A stretch of DNA of 43,079 bases from Pandoraea sp. (GCF_004297875.1 NZ_SCSK01000023.1:1-43079); one strand, 5' to 3'. Shown: positions 1 through 9,571, numbered from the stretch's first letter. A program made the numbers and translations. The notes: a model not told the origin generated them from the sequence alone.

Positions 1-1161
<1,161 letters not shown>

Positions 1162-1531
1162 GATTGTCTCCTATGGAAAGCTGAAATATTTTCCGCCACC
1201 TTAAGGTGAATGCCTTACTGTGGGCTTACAACGCGGCAAGATCGCGAAAGCGGCATTTTGTTGCAATCGTAACTGATTTCCCCGGGGCAAGCGAACTACT
1301 GGCGACAGCAAAAAGAAGTTTCCGCCGATTTACACCGCTTTATCAACTGCATTTGCGGTACGAAGACGGAAATTCACGGCTATTTTCCCTCGTGGTCCGC
1401 GGCACGACGCCCGTCTGGCCGTGATGACCGGCGCCAGACGTTGTAAAATGCCCCGATTCCGCGGCATGCAGATCGCCACCGCCGGCGGCGGTTGCCGCAA
1501 GCTCGTTTCCCCCAATCAAACATCATTCGCC
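1162..1531. other. Intergenic region between divergent acsA and fumarase
   Basis: About 370 bases that must carry both divergent promoters. The fumarase side has a -10-like TAAAAT at 1444-1449 inside GTTGTAAAATG, but no good -35 hexamer lies 16-18 bases upstream. The fumarase frame stays open back to 1421, but the extra residues are arginine/cysteine-rich and do not look like family sequence, so they are read as leader. No RNA gene or repeat was recognised. Confidence 0.4.
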
Positions 1532-3052
1532 ATGGCCACCATCAAGCAGGAAGACCTGATACAAAGCGTCGCCGATGCTCTTCAGTACATCAGCTACTAC
1601 CATCCGCTCGACTACATCACCGCGCTGGGCAAGGCCTACGAGCTGGAGCAAAGTCCCGCGGCCAAGGACGCGATCGCGCAAATCCTGACCAACAGCCGGA
1701 TGTGCGCCGAAGGGCATCGCCCGATCTGCCAGGACACCGGGATCGTGACGATTTTCGTCAAGGTCGGCATGGACGTGCGCTGGGACGCCAGGATGGGGCT
1801 GACCGAGATGATCAACGAAGGCGTGCGCCGCGCCTACCTGAATCCGGACAACGTGCTGCGCGCCTCGATCGTCAACCCGCCCGACGGCGGGCGCAAGAAC
1901 ACCAAGGACAACACGCCGGCGGTGATCCACTATGAAATCGTGCCGGGCGACAAGGTCGATGTGACGGTCGCCGCCAAGGGCGGCGGCTCGGAGAACAAAT
2001 CCAAGTTCATCATGCTCAACCCGTCCGATTCGATCGTCGACTGGGTGCTCAAGACGGTGCCGACCATGGGCGCCGGCTGGTGCCCGCCCGGCATGCTGGG
2101 TATCGGCATCGGCGGCACCGCCGAAAAAGCGATGGTGCTGGCCAAGGAATCGTTGATGGACCCGATCGACATCCAGGAAGTGATCGCGCGCGGCCCGCGC
2201 GACTGGATCGAGGAGATGCGCGTCGAACTGTACGAAAAGGTCAACGCGCTGGGCATTGGCGCGCAGGGCCTGGGGGGGCTGTCGACCGTGCTCGATGTGA
2301 AGATCATGGCTTACCCGACGCACGCCGCCTCCAAGCCGGTGGCGATGATCCCGAACTGCGCGGCCACGCGCCACGCGCACTTCGTGCTCGACGGCTCCGG
2401 CGTCGCCACGCTCGAAGCGCCGCCGCTCGACGCCTGGCCGAAAGTGCACTGGACGCCCAACACTGAAACCAGCAAGCGCGTCGACCTCAATACGCTGACC
2501 AAGGAAGAAGTCGCCAGCTGGAAGCCCGGCCAGACGCTGCTGCTCTCGGGCAAAATGCTGACCGGCCGTGACGCGGCGCACAAGCGCATCGCCGACATGA
2601 TGGCCAAGGGCGAGGCACTGCCGGTGGACTTCACCAATCGCGTGATCTATTACGTCGGCCCGGTCGACCCGGTGCGCGACGAAGTCGTGGGCCCGGCCGG
2701 CCCGACCACCTCCACGCGCATGGACAAATTCACCGACATGATGCTGTCCAGGACCGGCTTGATCGCGATGGTCGGCAAGGCCGAGCGCGGCCCGGTGGCG
2801 ATCGAGGCGATCAAGCAGCACAAGGCCGCCTACCTGATGGCCGTTGGCGGCGCCGCCTATCTGGTCTCGAAAGCGATCCGCGGCTCGCGCGTGGTGGCCT
2901 TCGAAGACCTCGGCATGGAAGCGATCTACGAGTTCGACGTGCAGGACATGCCGGTAACCGTGGCAGTCGACGCCAGTGGCGTCTCGGTTCACCAGACCGG
3001 CCCGCGCGAGTGGCAGGCCAAGATCGGCAAGATCCCGGTCGCTGCCGCGTAA
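1532..3052 (+). CDS. fumA: Fumarate hydratase, class I (4Fe-4S)
   Basis: Interconverts fumarate and L-malate in the TCA cycle using an oxygen-sensitive [4Fe-4S] cluster. The chosen ATG at 1532 (MATIKQEDLIQ) gives 506 residues, normal for single-chain class I enzymes. The three candidate cluster cysteines are C66 (RPICQDTG), C184 (GAGWCPPGM) and C276 (IPNCAATR); their spacing of 118 and 92 matches E. coli FumA (119 and 94). The C-terminal beta domain contains GRDAAHKR and GPAGPTTSTRMD, both family hallmarks. It is monocistronic, with a strong terminator 30 bases after the stop. The symbol fumA follows usage for class I enzymes; fumB is equally possible by sequence. Confidence 0.95.
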   Translation: MATIKQEDLIQSVADALQYISYYHPLDYITALGKAYELEQSPAAKDAIAQILTNSRMCAEGHRPICQDTGIVTIFVKVGMDVRWDARMGLTEMINEGVRRAYLNPDNVLRASIVNPPDGGRKNTKDNTPAVIHYEIVPGDKVDVTVAAKGGGSENKSKFIMLNPSDSIVDWVLKTVPTMGAGWCPPGMLGIGIGGTAEKAMVLAKESLMDPIDIQEVIARGPRDWIEEMRVELYEKVNALGIGAQGLGGLSTVLDVKIMAYPTHAASKPVAMIPNCAATRHAHFVLDGSGVATLEAPPLDAWPKVHWTPNTETSKRVDLNTLTKEEVASWKPGQTLLLSGKMLTGRDAAHKRIADMMAKGEALPVDFTNRVIYYVGPVDPVRDEVVGPAGPTTSTRMDKFTDMMLSRTGLIAMVGKAERGPVAIEAIKQHKAAYLMAVGGAAYLVSKAIRGSRVVAFEDLGMEAIYEFDVQDMPVTVAVDASGVSVHQTGPREWQAKIGKIPVAAA

Positions 3053-3083
3053 CAATCCGGCGCCGCTGTGGCACCGCATCGCA

Positions 3084-3112
3084 AACCCAGGCCGCGGGGC
3101 CTGGGTTTTTTT
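3084..3112 (+). terminator. Rho-independent terminator after fumarase
   Basis: Perfect 10-bp stem AACCCAGGCC / GGCCTGGGTT with a GCGG loop, continuing into a run of seven T (3106-3112). It separates fumarase from bfr. Confidence 0.92.
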
Positions 3113-3252
3113 ATGGGGCGGCGCCTGCGAATGGCTTACATTCCCATTATCGCCACGGTTCACAAAACACGCGGCCCGGCTTGGCTTTCAAGGTAAAGCG
3201 CGCTATCTTTTAGCGCCGATCTTCATTTTTGTCCTCATCTTTGGAACATGAC

Positions 3253-3732
3253 ATGCAAGGCGACAAGAAAGTCATCGAGTACCTGAACGCCCAACTCAAG
3301 AACGAGTTGACCGCCATCAACCAGTATTTCCTCCATGCCCGCATGTACCGGCACTGGGGGCTCGACAAGCTCGGCAAGCACGAATACGACGAATCGATCG
3401 GCGAGATGAAGCACGCCGACAAGCTGATCGAACGCATCCTGATGCTCGATGCGCTGCCCAACCTCCAGGATCTGCATAAGCTGCTCATTGGCGAGAACAC
3501 CGAAGAAATCCTGGCGTGCGACCTGAAGCTCGAACGCATCTCGCAAGCGACTTGCAAGGAAGGCATCGCCCACTGCGAATCGGTGCACGACTATGTATCG
3601 CGTGACCTGTTCGCGCAAATCCTGCATGACACCGAGGAACACATCGACTGGCTGGAGACGCAGATCGAACTGGTCGACAAGGTCGGCCTGCCGAACTACC
3701 TGCAGTCGGGCATGGGCTCGCCCGAATCCTGA
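3253..3732 (+). CDS. bfr: Bacterioferritin
   Basis: Haem-binding ferritin subunit that oxidises Fe(II) and stores iron in a 24-mer. The start at 3253 ([12 protein letters not shown]) is chosen over an upstream in-frame ATG because MQGD is the conserved N-terminus and GGAA lies 6 bases before it. Length is 159 residues, as usual. Expected residues are present: E18, Y25, E51, H54, E94 and H130 of the diiron site, and M52 as haem ligand. The position equivalent to E127 of E. coli Bfr reads Thr in [11 protein letters not shown] (see findings). The partner bfd lies one gene downstream, after murI. No Fur box was seen in front of this gene. Confidence 0.96.
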   Translation: MQGDKKVIEYLNAQLKNELTAINQYFLHARMYRHWGLDKLGKHEYDESIGEMKHADKLIERILMLDALPNLQDLHKLLIGENTEEILACDLKLERISQATCKEGIAHCESVHDYVSRDLFAQILHDTEEHIDWLETQIELVDKVGLPNYLQSGMGSPES

Positions 3733-3766
3733 GCGCCCGCCCGAATCCGTTTCAGGTAAAATCCAG

Positions 3767-3790
3767 AAGCCGGCCGCGACCGGCTTTTTT
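3767..3790 (+). terminator. Rho-independent terminator after bfr
   Basis: Seven-bp stem AAGCCGG / CCGGCTT around a six-base loop, followed by T residues to 3790. It lies between bfr and murI, indicating separate transcription. Confidence 0.88.
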
Positions 3791-3822
3791 ATCGCCCCCA
3801 CTCCCCATTTGCGTTCATCGCC

Positions 3823-4638
3823 ATGTCTCGTTCCGACGTCATCGGCATCTTTGATTCCGGCCTCGGTGGCTTGTCCGTATTGCGTGCCATCCATGCGCTG
3901 GCGCCGCAGGAATCGCTGATCTACTGCGCCGATTCCCGCTACGCGCCATACGGCGAGCGCAGCGACGCCTTCATTGCCGAGCGCAGCGAGGCAATCGGTC
4001 AATGGCTGTGCGATCAGCACGCCAAGGCACTGGTGGTGGCGTGCAATACCGCGACCGCGCATGCCATCACAGCCTTCCGCGCCCGCTTCACGCTGCCCGC
4101 CATCGGCGTCGAGCCGGGCATCAAGCCCGCCGCGCTGGCCTCGCGCAGCGGCGTGGTCGGCGTGCTGGCGACGGCAGCCACATTGCGCAGCGCCAAATTC
4201 CAGCGGCTGCTGACCGAATTCAGCGATCGCTGCCGTTTTATCTGCCGCGCCGGCCACGGCCTGGTGGAGAGAATCGAAATGGGCGACCTGGATTCGCTCG
4301 AGGTACAGGCGCTGCTGCATCAATATCTCGACCCGATGCTCGCCGCCGGCGCCGATACGCTGGTGCTGGGCAGCACCCATTACCCCTTTCTGGCGCCGGC
4401 CATTCGGCGCATTGCCGGCGATGGCCTGACACTGATCGACACCGGCGAGGCGATTGCGCGTCAATTGCTGCGCCAACTCGACCAGCACGATCTGCGCCAG
4501 CCTGCCGGCACGACCGGCACCGTTCGGCTGTGCACCACGGCCGACGCCGCATTGCTGCAGCGTGTGGCGCATCAATGGTTGCAGCTCGACGCGCCCGCCG
4601 AGACCATCGAAATCCCCCTGCCTGCGCTGAATCAATAA
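3823..4638 (+). CDS. murI: Glutamate racemase, second catalytic Cys replaced by Ser
   Basis: Makes D-glutamate from L-glutamate for peptidoglycan. The protein has 271 residues, starts MSRSDVIGIFDSGLGG and shows D11-S12 and the first catalytic cysteine C74 in VVACNTATAH. The second conserved motif, normally GCTHYP, reads GSTHYPF here, so the residue expected to be the other acid/base cysteine is S184 (codon agc); H186 is kept. All other family blocks (APYGE, GVEPGIKPAA, GVLATAATL) are intact. Assignment to the MurI family is firm; catalytic efficiency or exact chemistry is open. It sits between bfr and bfd with its own upstream terminator. Confidence 0.92.
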   Translation: MSRSDVIGIFDSGLGGLSVLRAIHALAPQESLIYCADSRYAPYGERSDAFIAERSEAIGQWLCDQHAKALVVACNTATAHAITAFRARFTLPAIGVEPGIKPAALASRSGVVGVLATAATLRSAKFQRLLTEFSDRCRFICRAGHGLVERIEMGDLDSLEVQALLHQYLDPMLAAGADTLVLGSTHYPFLAPAIRRIAGDGLTLIDTGEAIARQLLRQLDQHDLRQPAGTTGTVRLCTTADAALLQRVAHQWLQLDAPAETIEIPLPALNQ

Positions 4639-4691
4639 CCACAAGCACAACGTAGTTACTGCATTGCACACTTGCAATGCACTGAGAAATT

Positions 4692-4710
4692 AATGATAAT
4701 TATTCTCATT
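4692..4710 (+). promoter_or_regulatory. Fur-box-like operator in front of bfd
   Basis: The AT-rich 19-mer AATGATAATTATTCTCATT lies 24 bases before the bfd start. It resembles the Fur consensus with GATAAT and TATTCTCATT half-sites, and outer arms AATGA and TCATT are complementary. Iron-repressed bfd transcription is the expected effect. Confidence 0.75.
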
Positions 4711-4734
4711 AGTATTTCATTCAATGTGTTTGCC

Positions 4735-4980
4735 ATGATTGTCTGCGTTTGCAAATCCGTCTCGGACCGCCAGATCAAAGCCTGTGTGGATGCCGGTGCC
4801 ACGTCGCTGGAAGAACTCCAGGTCGATCTGGGCGTAGCGCTATGCTGTGGCAAATGCGAGGACTACGTGCGCGAAATGCTCGACGGCGTCCCTTGCGGCA
4901 TCGCCTGCTCGGCTCGCTCGATCGGCCAACCGTACCCGGGGCAAAGCGCCGAGCCGCGCGAAGCGGCGCTGGCCGCCTGA
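4735..4980 (+). CDS. bfd: Bacterioferritin-associated ferredoxin
   Basis: Small [2Fe-2S] protein that delivers electrons to bacterioferritin so stored iron can be released when iron is scarce. The start at 4735 (MIVCVCKSVS) gives 81 residues and places the four cluster cysteines at C4, C6, C38 and C41, exactly as in E. coli Bfd; C37 is an extra neighbour. Residues after about 60 (a Pro/Glu/Ala tail ending REAALAA) exceed the usual 64-residue length and are probably disordered. An open frame extends upstream to 4672, but that stretch contains the Fur box and is not coding. Bfr is two genes upstream. Confidence 0.93.
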   Translation: MIVCVCKSVSDRQIKACVDAGATSLEELQVDLGVALCCGKCEDYVREMLDGVPCGIACSARSIGQPYPGQSAEPREAALAA

Positions 4981-5234
4981 GCGGACACGCATCACAGATA
5001 TTTACCGACCCGCGGCCAAGTCGACCGCGGCGCGCATCGCGCGTGTATCATGGGCCGATCGGCGTAACGGCCCACAGTGATTCTCGTGCCGCCATCATAT
5101 CCTTGGCGGCTGCCCATCGCAGCGACGGCTGCCGATGCTGTGTGACCGAATAGCCAGCCAGACTCGGCATAGCGATATATCTCGCGCGCCCACGGCCAGC
5201 CAGTGACTCTGTGCTTACCTTGTGGGAGACCGGG

Positions 5235-5297
5235 ATGGAATTGCTCATTGGTTTTGTCGCGACGCTATGCATCTCTTTTTTCCTGTTCCGCCGCTGA
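5235..5297 (+). CDS. Possible 20-residue membrane microprotein upstream of tonB
   Basis: A short frame from the ATG at 5235 reads MELLIGFVATLCISFFLFRR and stops at 5297. GGGAGACCGGG lies directly before the ATG. The peptide is one hydrophobic helix closed by two arginines, as in many single-pass small membrane proteins. It sits 30 bases before the TonB start in the same orientation. No family is recognised. It could be chance or part of the tonB leader. Confidence 0.4.
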   Translation: MELLIGFVATLCISFFLFRR

Positions 5298-5327
5298 TAC
5301 TGTCACCCGCCCTGGGCCGTATCCGCC

Positions 5328-6122
5328 ATGCCGGCCGCCAGCGCGAGCCGGGAATATCCTGAAATGTCGAGTCTGCCGCTGCCACCCCGGCGCGAGCGTG
5401 CGCCCCGCATGCGGACAATATCGCCGCGCGCGATCCGCGTTTTCGCGGCAGTCGCCCTGCTGCACGCAGGCGCGCTGCTATTGCTGCTCCACTTGCCGGA
5501 TCCGGCGCCGGCGCCGGCCACGATCACGACGCCGGCGATCATGGCGACGCTGTTGCCCATTACCCCGCGGCCCGCGCCAGCCTCCCGCCCGGCGATCCCG
5601 CCAGCGCCGGAGGCGGCCAAGCCGAGAGTGCAACCCAAACCGGTACCGACGGCGATACGTGTCAAGCGCACGGAGCCGGCGGCTCAACCCTCGCCGCGGC
5701 CATCGCAGGCACCCCGAGCCGCGCCAGCCGCACGGCCGGACACCCGGGCAACGCGCGCCGCGCCGGCGTCCGTTGCCGCGACTGCCGGCCCGGCCCCTCC
5801 AGCGGCGCCGGTCGAGGCCCCGCCACTGGAGCGCCCGATCGAGGGGCTGAAGGTCAGTTGCGCGGGCAGCCCGCCGGTATATCCGCGTGAAGCGGCCAGC
5901 CTGGGCGAGGAAGGCACCGTCCGGCTGCGTCTGGTCATCGACAAGGACGGCACGATCGAGCAGGCCAAGGTGATCGCGTCGAGCGGGTCGGCTCGTCTGG
6001 ACCGGGCCGCCCGGGACGCCGCGCTGGCCATGCATTGCGAACCGCCGCGCAGCGACGGACAGCCAGTCAAGGCAGCGGCCGTCAAGCCTTACACGTTCCG
6101 CCTGGATAATCAGGATAATTAA
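5328..6122 (+). CDS. tonB: TonB family energy transducer
   Basis: Couples the ExbB-ExbD proton channel in the inner membrane to TonB-dependent outer-membrane receptors. Features in order: a short basic cytoplasmic N-terminus, one membrane helix around residues 44-61 (FAAVALLHAGALLLLLHL), a long Pro/Ala-rich periplasmic spacer to about residue 165, and a C-terminal TonB domain containing PPVYPREAASLGEEGTVRL and VIASSGSARLDRAA. Length is 264 residues from the ATG at 5328; no clear ribosome site picks between this and in-frame ATGs at 5364 and 5409. exbB follows 31 bases later. No Fur box was recognised here. Confidence 0.9.
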   Translation: MPAASASREYPEMSSLPLPPRRERAPRMRTISPRAIRVFAAVALLHAGALLLLLHLPDPAPAPATITTPAIMATLLPITPRPAPASRPAIPPAPEAAKPRVQPKPVPTAIRVKRTEPAAQPSPRPSQAPRAAPAARPDTRATRAAPASVAATAGPAPPAAPVEAPPLERPIEGLKVSCAGSPPVYPREAASLGEEGTVRLRLVIDKDGTIEQAKVIASSGSARLDRAARDAALAMHCEPPRSDGQPVKAAAVKPYTFRLDNQDN

Positions 6123-6153
6123 GTCGAAATTCAGCGTTTTCGAGGATAGCGAA

Positions 6154-6894
6154 ATGCAAGAGTACGGTTTCAGTCACGTCTGGCAGCAGGGCGATTTCGT
6201 GACCCACGCCACGATCGCCCTGCTGCTGGGGATGTCAGTGCTGTCATGGACCGTTATAGTCATCAAGACCGGTTACCTGTGCCGCCTGCGGCGACTGACG
6301 CGACACGCCGAACAGGCGTTCTGGCAGGCGGGCGATTTTTCGTCGGGTCTGCAGTGCCTGGGCAATGCGCGCGACAACCCGTTTCTGTTGCTGGCCCTGG
6401 CCGGCCAGGATGCCGCCGAGCATCATCGCGACAGTCTGCCGCGTCTGCATGACCGCATGGACATCAGCGACTGGATCACCCGCTGCCTGAAAAACTCCGT
6501 CGATGAAAGCGTCGCCCGCATGCAGGGCGGGCTGGCCGTCCTGGCCTCGATCGGCAGTACCGCACCCTTCATCGGTTTATTCGGCACGGTATGGGGCATT
6601 TACCATGCACTGCTGGCCATCGGTGCCAGCGGCCAGACGTCCATCGGCCACGTTGCCGGTCCGGTCGGCGAAGCGCTGATCATGACCGCGCTCGGCCTGT
6701 TCGTGGCGATCCCCGCCGTGCTCGGCTACAACGCGCTTACCCGCGGCAACCGGGCCGTGTTGGCTAAATTGAATCGCTTCGCCCACGGCCTGCACGCGTT
6801 TTTCGTCACTGGCGCGAACATTCATGCACCCCAATTCACCAGTGGCGCCTCGCTCAGCGCAGTGCCGCAGCCCGGCACCGGCGCAGGTCAGTAA
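6154..6894 (+). CDS. exbB: ExbB, MotA/TolQ/ExbB proton channel
   Basis: Inner-membrane proton channel component that energises TonB. It has 246 residues and three membrane segments: near residues 21-40 (IALLLGMSVLSWTVIVIK), 130-155 (LAVLASIGSTAPFIGLFGTV) and 170-195 (GEALIMTALGLFVAIPAVLG). STAPFIGLFGTVWGI and the third-helix block are the MotA_ExbB signatures. The start at 6154 is supported by GAGGA seven bases upstream. It is placed tonB-exbB-exbD, with 27 bases to exbD. Confidence 0.95.
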   Translation: MQEYGFSHVWQQGDFVTHATIALLLGMSVLSWTVIVIKTGYLCRLRRLTRHAEQAFWQAGDFSSGLQCLGNARDNPFLLLALAGQDAAEHHRDSLPRLHDRMDISDWITRCLKNSVDESVARMQGGLAVLASIGSTAPFIGLFGTVWGIYHALLAIGASGQTSIGHVAGPVGEALIMTALGLFVAIPAVLGYNALTRGNRAVLAKLNRFAHGLHAFFVTGANIHAPQFTSGASLSAVPQPGTGAGQ

Positions 6895-6921
6895 CCGCAT
6901 CACCGGTCAGGGAGCATCCTC

Positions 6922-7341
6922 ATGACGATGGGATCGTACAACGACGATGATGACGGCGAACTGATGAGCGAAATCAATATGACGCCGTTGGTCGACGTCA
7001 TGCTGGTGCTGCTGATTATTTTTCTGGTGACATTGCCGGTTATCAATCAGGCGGTCAAGGTCAACTTGCCGCAAGCCAACAGCCAACCGGAGGACACCCA
7101 ACCAGGCAAGGTCGATCTGACAGTGCGGGACGACGGCACGGTGCTCTGGAACAACGCGCCGGTCGATCACGCCGCGCTGCTGAACAAACTCGCCGCCGCC
7201 GGACAGGCCCGGCCGGTGCCGCAACTGCACCTGTTCATCGATCGCGGCGTGCGCTACGAGCAAGTCGCCCAGATCATGTCGGAAGCGCAAAGCAGCGGCG
7301 TGACCCAGCTCGGTTTCGTGACACAGCCGCAACCCAGGTAA
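6922..7341 (+). CDS. exbD: ExbD biopolymer transport protein
   Basis: Partner of ExbB with one membrane helix and a periplasmic domain. Of 139 residues, the segment INMTPLVDVMLVLLIIFLV carries the essential membrane aspartate at D25, the same number as in E. coli ExbD. The periplasmic domain ends VTQLGFVTQPQPR. GGGAG seven bases before the ATG supports the start. It is the last gene of the tonB cluster; no intrinsic terminator was seen right after it. Confidence 0.95.
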   Translation: MTMGSYNDDDDGELMSEINMTPLVDVMLVLLIIFLVTLPVINQAVKVNLPQANSQPEDTQPGKVDLTVRDDGTVLWNNAPVDHAALLNKLAAAGQARPVPQLHLFIDRGVRYEQVAQIMSEAQSSGVTQLGFVTQPQPR

Positions 7342-7474
7342 CCAGGTTCAATCCCGAATACACGACCATCGCGCCCAGGCATGAGGGCCCGGCCAAACGG
7401 ATGATGCCGTCGCCGCGCATATTCCCCGCGCGCCGACCGGATCGTTCCATTAACAGAACAATCTTTCCTGGATC

Positions 7475-7492
7475 GTGGCCTTAAAAGGCCAC
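7475..7492. repeat. Inverted repeat between exbD and pirin gene
   Basis: Arms GTGGCCTT and AAGGCCAC separated by AA. No T-run follows, so it is not a typical terminator; an operator or RNA hairpin is possible. Confidence 0.5.
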
Positions 7493-7527
7493 CGCCTCGC
7501 TCATACAATCGTTGTTACTGCACGCCC

Positions 7528-7549
7528 GCCGATGAAACGTTTCATCGGC
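7528..7549. promoter_or_regulatory. 22-bp perfect palindrome before the pirin gene
   Basis: Arms GCCGATGAAAC and GTTTCATCGGC abut with no spacer, 26 bases before the pirin start and 14 before its ribosome site. The core TGAAACGTTTCA has the form of a LacI/GalR-family operator. No such regulator is encoded in the window. Confidence 0.6.
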
Positions 7550-7575
7550 CTCTCCCGTCGCAGCGGAGCGACACC

Positions 7576-8442
7576 ATGGAAAAAAGGATTCACATCGTGC
7601 ATCGGGCTTCGCGAGGCGGCGCCACCGATCAGGTCGAGCAAAACCGCATGGTGGTCGCCCCGCGCGATTTCCCCGGTCAATCGCCGTTCCTGCTGCTGAT
7701 GGAGGACTGGTTCCGCGCGCCCGGCGGCTTTGCGACTCATCCGCATCGCGGCTTTGAGACCGTCACGCTGGTACTGGACGGCGCGATCGAACATCGCGAC
7801 CATACCGGCAGTCACGGTGTGCTGAACGCAGGCGACGTCCAGTGGATGACCGCCGGCGGCGGCGTGCTGCACAGCGAACTGCCCCATGGCGAGGCGCTCG
7901 CGCATACGCTGCAGCTTTGGCTGAACCTGCCCGCCGCACGCAAAATGACGCCCGCGCGCTACCGCGACCAGCGTTTGGCCGAAACGCCAGTATGGCGCGC
8001 GCCCGGTGTCGAGGTGCGCGTCTACGCCGGTCAGGCCGGCACCGGCGCACAGGCCGTGGATCAGCCCCACAGTAGCCTTTGGCCGATGCATCTGCTCGAC
8101 ATTCGGCTCGCACCGGGTGCGGCGTGGCTGCAAACACTGCCTGCGCGCTTTCGCGGCTTTGCCTATGTGCTCGAAGGCAGCGGCGTCGCCGGTGGCGAGC
8201 CAACGCGGATAAGCGCCACCGACGCGGCCTGGTTCGGACCTGGCGACGCCGATGCGACCGATACTCTTACGCTGCGCGCCGGCGACGAATCGATGCGCGC
8301 GATCGTCTATGCCGGCGAGCCGATCGATGAGCCGGTGGCCGCTTATGGCCCATTCGTCATGAACACCATGAGCGAAGTGCAGCGCGCCTACGCCGATTTC
8401 CACGCCGGGCGCCTGACGGAGCCGGCGATCGGGCCGTCCTGA
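7576..8442 (+). CDS. Pirin-like bicupin protein
   Basis: Cupin protein of the pirin family, whose members bind one metal ion and act variously as quercetin dioxygenases or redox-linked regulators. The 288-residue protein has the N-terminal cupin with the four metal ligands H55, H57 (FATHPHRGFET), H99 and E101 (VLHSELPHGE), corresponding to H56, H58, H101 and E103 of human pirin, followed by a second, ligand-poor cupin (ARFRGFAYVLEGSGV). GGAG seven bases before the ATG fixes the start. It precedes osmC and may share a stress response with it. The exact substrate cannot be told from sequence. Confidence 0.9.
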   Translation: MEKRIHIVHRASRGGATDQVEQNRMVVAPRDFPGQSPFLLLMEDWFRAPGGFATHPHRGFETVTLVLDGAIEHRDHTGSHGVLNAGDVQWMTAGGGVLHSELPHGEALAHTLQLWLNLPAARKMTPARYRDQRLAETPVWRAPGVEVRVYAGQAGTGAQAVDQPHSSLWPMHLLDIRLAPGAAWLQTLPARFRGFAYVLEGSGVAGGEPTRISATDAAWFGPGDADATDTLTLRAGDESMRAIVYAGEPIDEPVAAYGPFVMNTMSEVQRAYADFHAGRLTEPAIGPS

Positions 8443-8613
8443 TACGCACGCTGGCGCGGCCCCGGCAGCGGCCGGTCGTGCCGGACAGCCTGGCACAAAA
8501 TGCTGCTGCCCGGACGGTACTTTTGCGAGACAATGCGGGCATCGTCGACCGCGCTCGAGCAGCGCGTCGGCAATGCCACAACACCGAAATTTCTATCCCG
8601 GAGATCGACTGAA

Positions 8614-9018
8614 ATGACCGACCTTACCGTCACCGCGCACCTTGGCGAGACCGGCTTCACCACCGCGCTGAGCGACGGCATTCATCAATGGCAGGCCGAC
8701 GAGCCGGCGGAACTCGGCGGCCGCGATCTGGCGCCTACGCCCACCAGCCTGCTGCTCTCGAGCCTGGGCGCCTGCACCTCGATTACGCTGACCATGTATG
8801 CGCGGCGCAAGGCCTGGCCGCTGCAAGGCGTCGACGTCACGCTCGCGCTGAACCCCGCCGGCAAGCCGGTCGACGGCAACGCGATCACGCGCCGCATCGC
8901 GCTGCATGGCCCGCTGTCGGCCGAGCAGCGCGAGCGTCTGCTGCAGATCGCCAATGCCTGTCCAGTCCACAAGATTCTGTCAGGGCACATCGACATCGCC
9001 AGCGAACTGGCGGCATAA
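8614..9018 (+). CDS. OsmC/Ohr family peroxide-reducing protein
   Basis: Thiol-dependent peroxidase family protein of 134 residues. It has the OsmC pattern: [22 protein letters not shown] with cysteine C54, and [11 protein letters not shown] with C116; these are the reactive and resolving cysteines of the family. The spacing and the CPVHK motif fit the OsmC/YhfA side rather than Ohr. The start at 8614 is chosen because it begins the conserved domain and has GGAG ten bases upstream; the frame runs open to 8500. Next gene begins 27 bases later. Confidence 0.88.
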   Translation: MTDLTVTAHLGETGFTTALSDGIHQWQADEPAELGGRDLAPTPTSLLLSSLGACTSITLTMYARRKAWPLQGVDVTLALNPAGKPVDGNAITRRIALHGPLSAEQRERLLQIANACPVHKILSGHIDIASELAA

Positions 9019-9045
9019 GCCGGCGGCGCAGCCAAGGAGATTATC

Positions 9046-9516
9046 TTGCAGTACGAACATTTGATCGAAGTCAATGACCCGCTCAATCCGTTGATCGACA
9101 TCCTGAGCCGCGAACAGCTCTGGCGCGGCCTGGTGTTGCGCGCCGAGCAGCCCGAGCTGTTCGTGCTGGGGCTCGACGAATGCGTGATTCGCCATCGCAC
9201 CGACGCCCTGCTCGAACGCGAGCTGCATTACGGACAGGCGGTAGTCAAGGATCGTGTCGTATTCGAGCCGCTGCAGCAAGTGCGCTACGAGACCGCCGCG
9301 ACCGACCAGCACGCCGGCGGCACGTTGACGATGTCCATCGAAGAGCCGGCGCACACGCGCCTTTTCGTGCGTTTTAGCTACGCCACGACGCTGCCTGAAA
9401 ACAGCGACGCCGAGGCGCTGCGATACAGCGAGTTCGTCAAATCGGCCTATCGCGAAGCCGACATCGACACGGTGCGCCGCATCCGCGAATACGCGCAAAG
9501 CGGCCAGCTCGACTGA
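9046..9516 (+). CDS. SRPBCC/DUF1857-like protein, TTG start
   Basis: A 156-residue protein resembling the DUF1857 (AtaL-like) branch of the START/SRPBCC ligand-binding fold: an N-terminal YEHLIEVNDPLNPLIDILSR, a central strand block ERELHYGQAVVKDRVVF and a helical C-terminus VRRIREYAQSGQ. The start codon is TTG at 9046, supported by AAGGAGA six bases before it and no closer ATG. Only 27 bases separate it from osmC, so the two are probably one operon. The ligand is unknown. Confidence 0.75.
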   Translation: MQYEHLIEVNDPLNPLIDILSREQLWRGLVLRAEQPELFVLGLDECVIRHRTDALLERELHYGQAVVKDRVVFEPLQQVRYETAATDQHAGGTLTMSIEEPAHTRLFVRFSYATTLPENSDAEALRYSEFVKSAYREADIDTVRRIREYAQSGQLD

Positions 9517-9571
9517 ACATCGCCGGGCCATTAGAGGCTCGCTATTGAGCGCGGCGGCAAATGGATATTTT

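Noticed and set aside
1523..3163. 546-residue minus-strand frame opposite fumarase
   Set aside because: A high-GC antisense shadow: His/Arg/Asp-rich composition, no family motif, and the plus strand is clearly fumarase.
3235..4677. 480-residue minus-strand frame across bfr and murI
   Set aside because: It lies opposite two certain genes and two-gene spans with a terminator between; composition is typical of a shadow frame.
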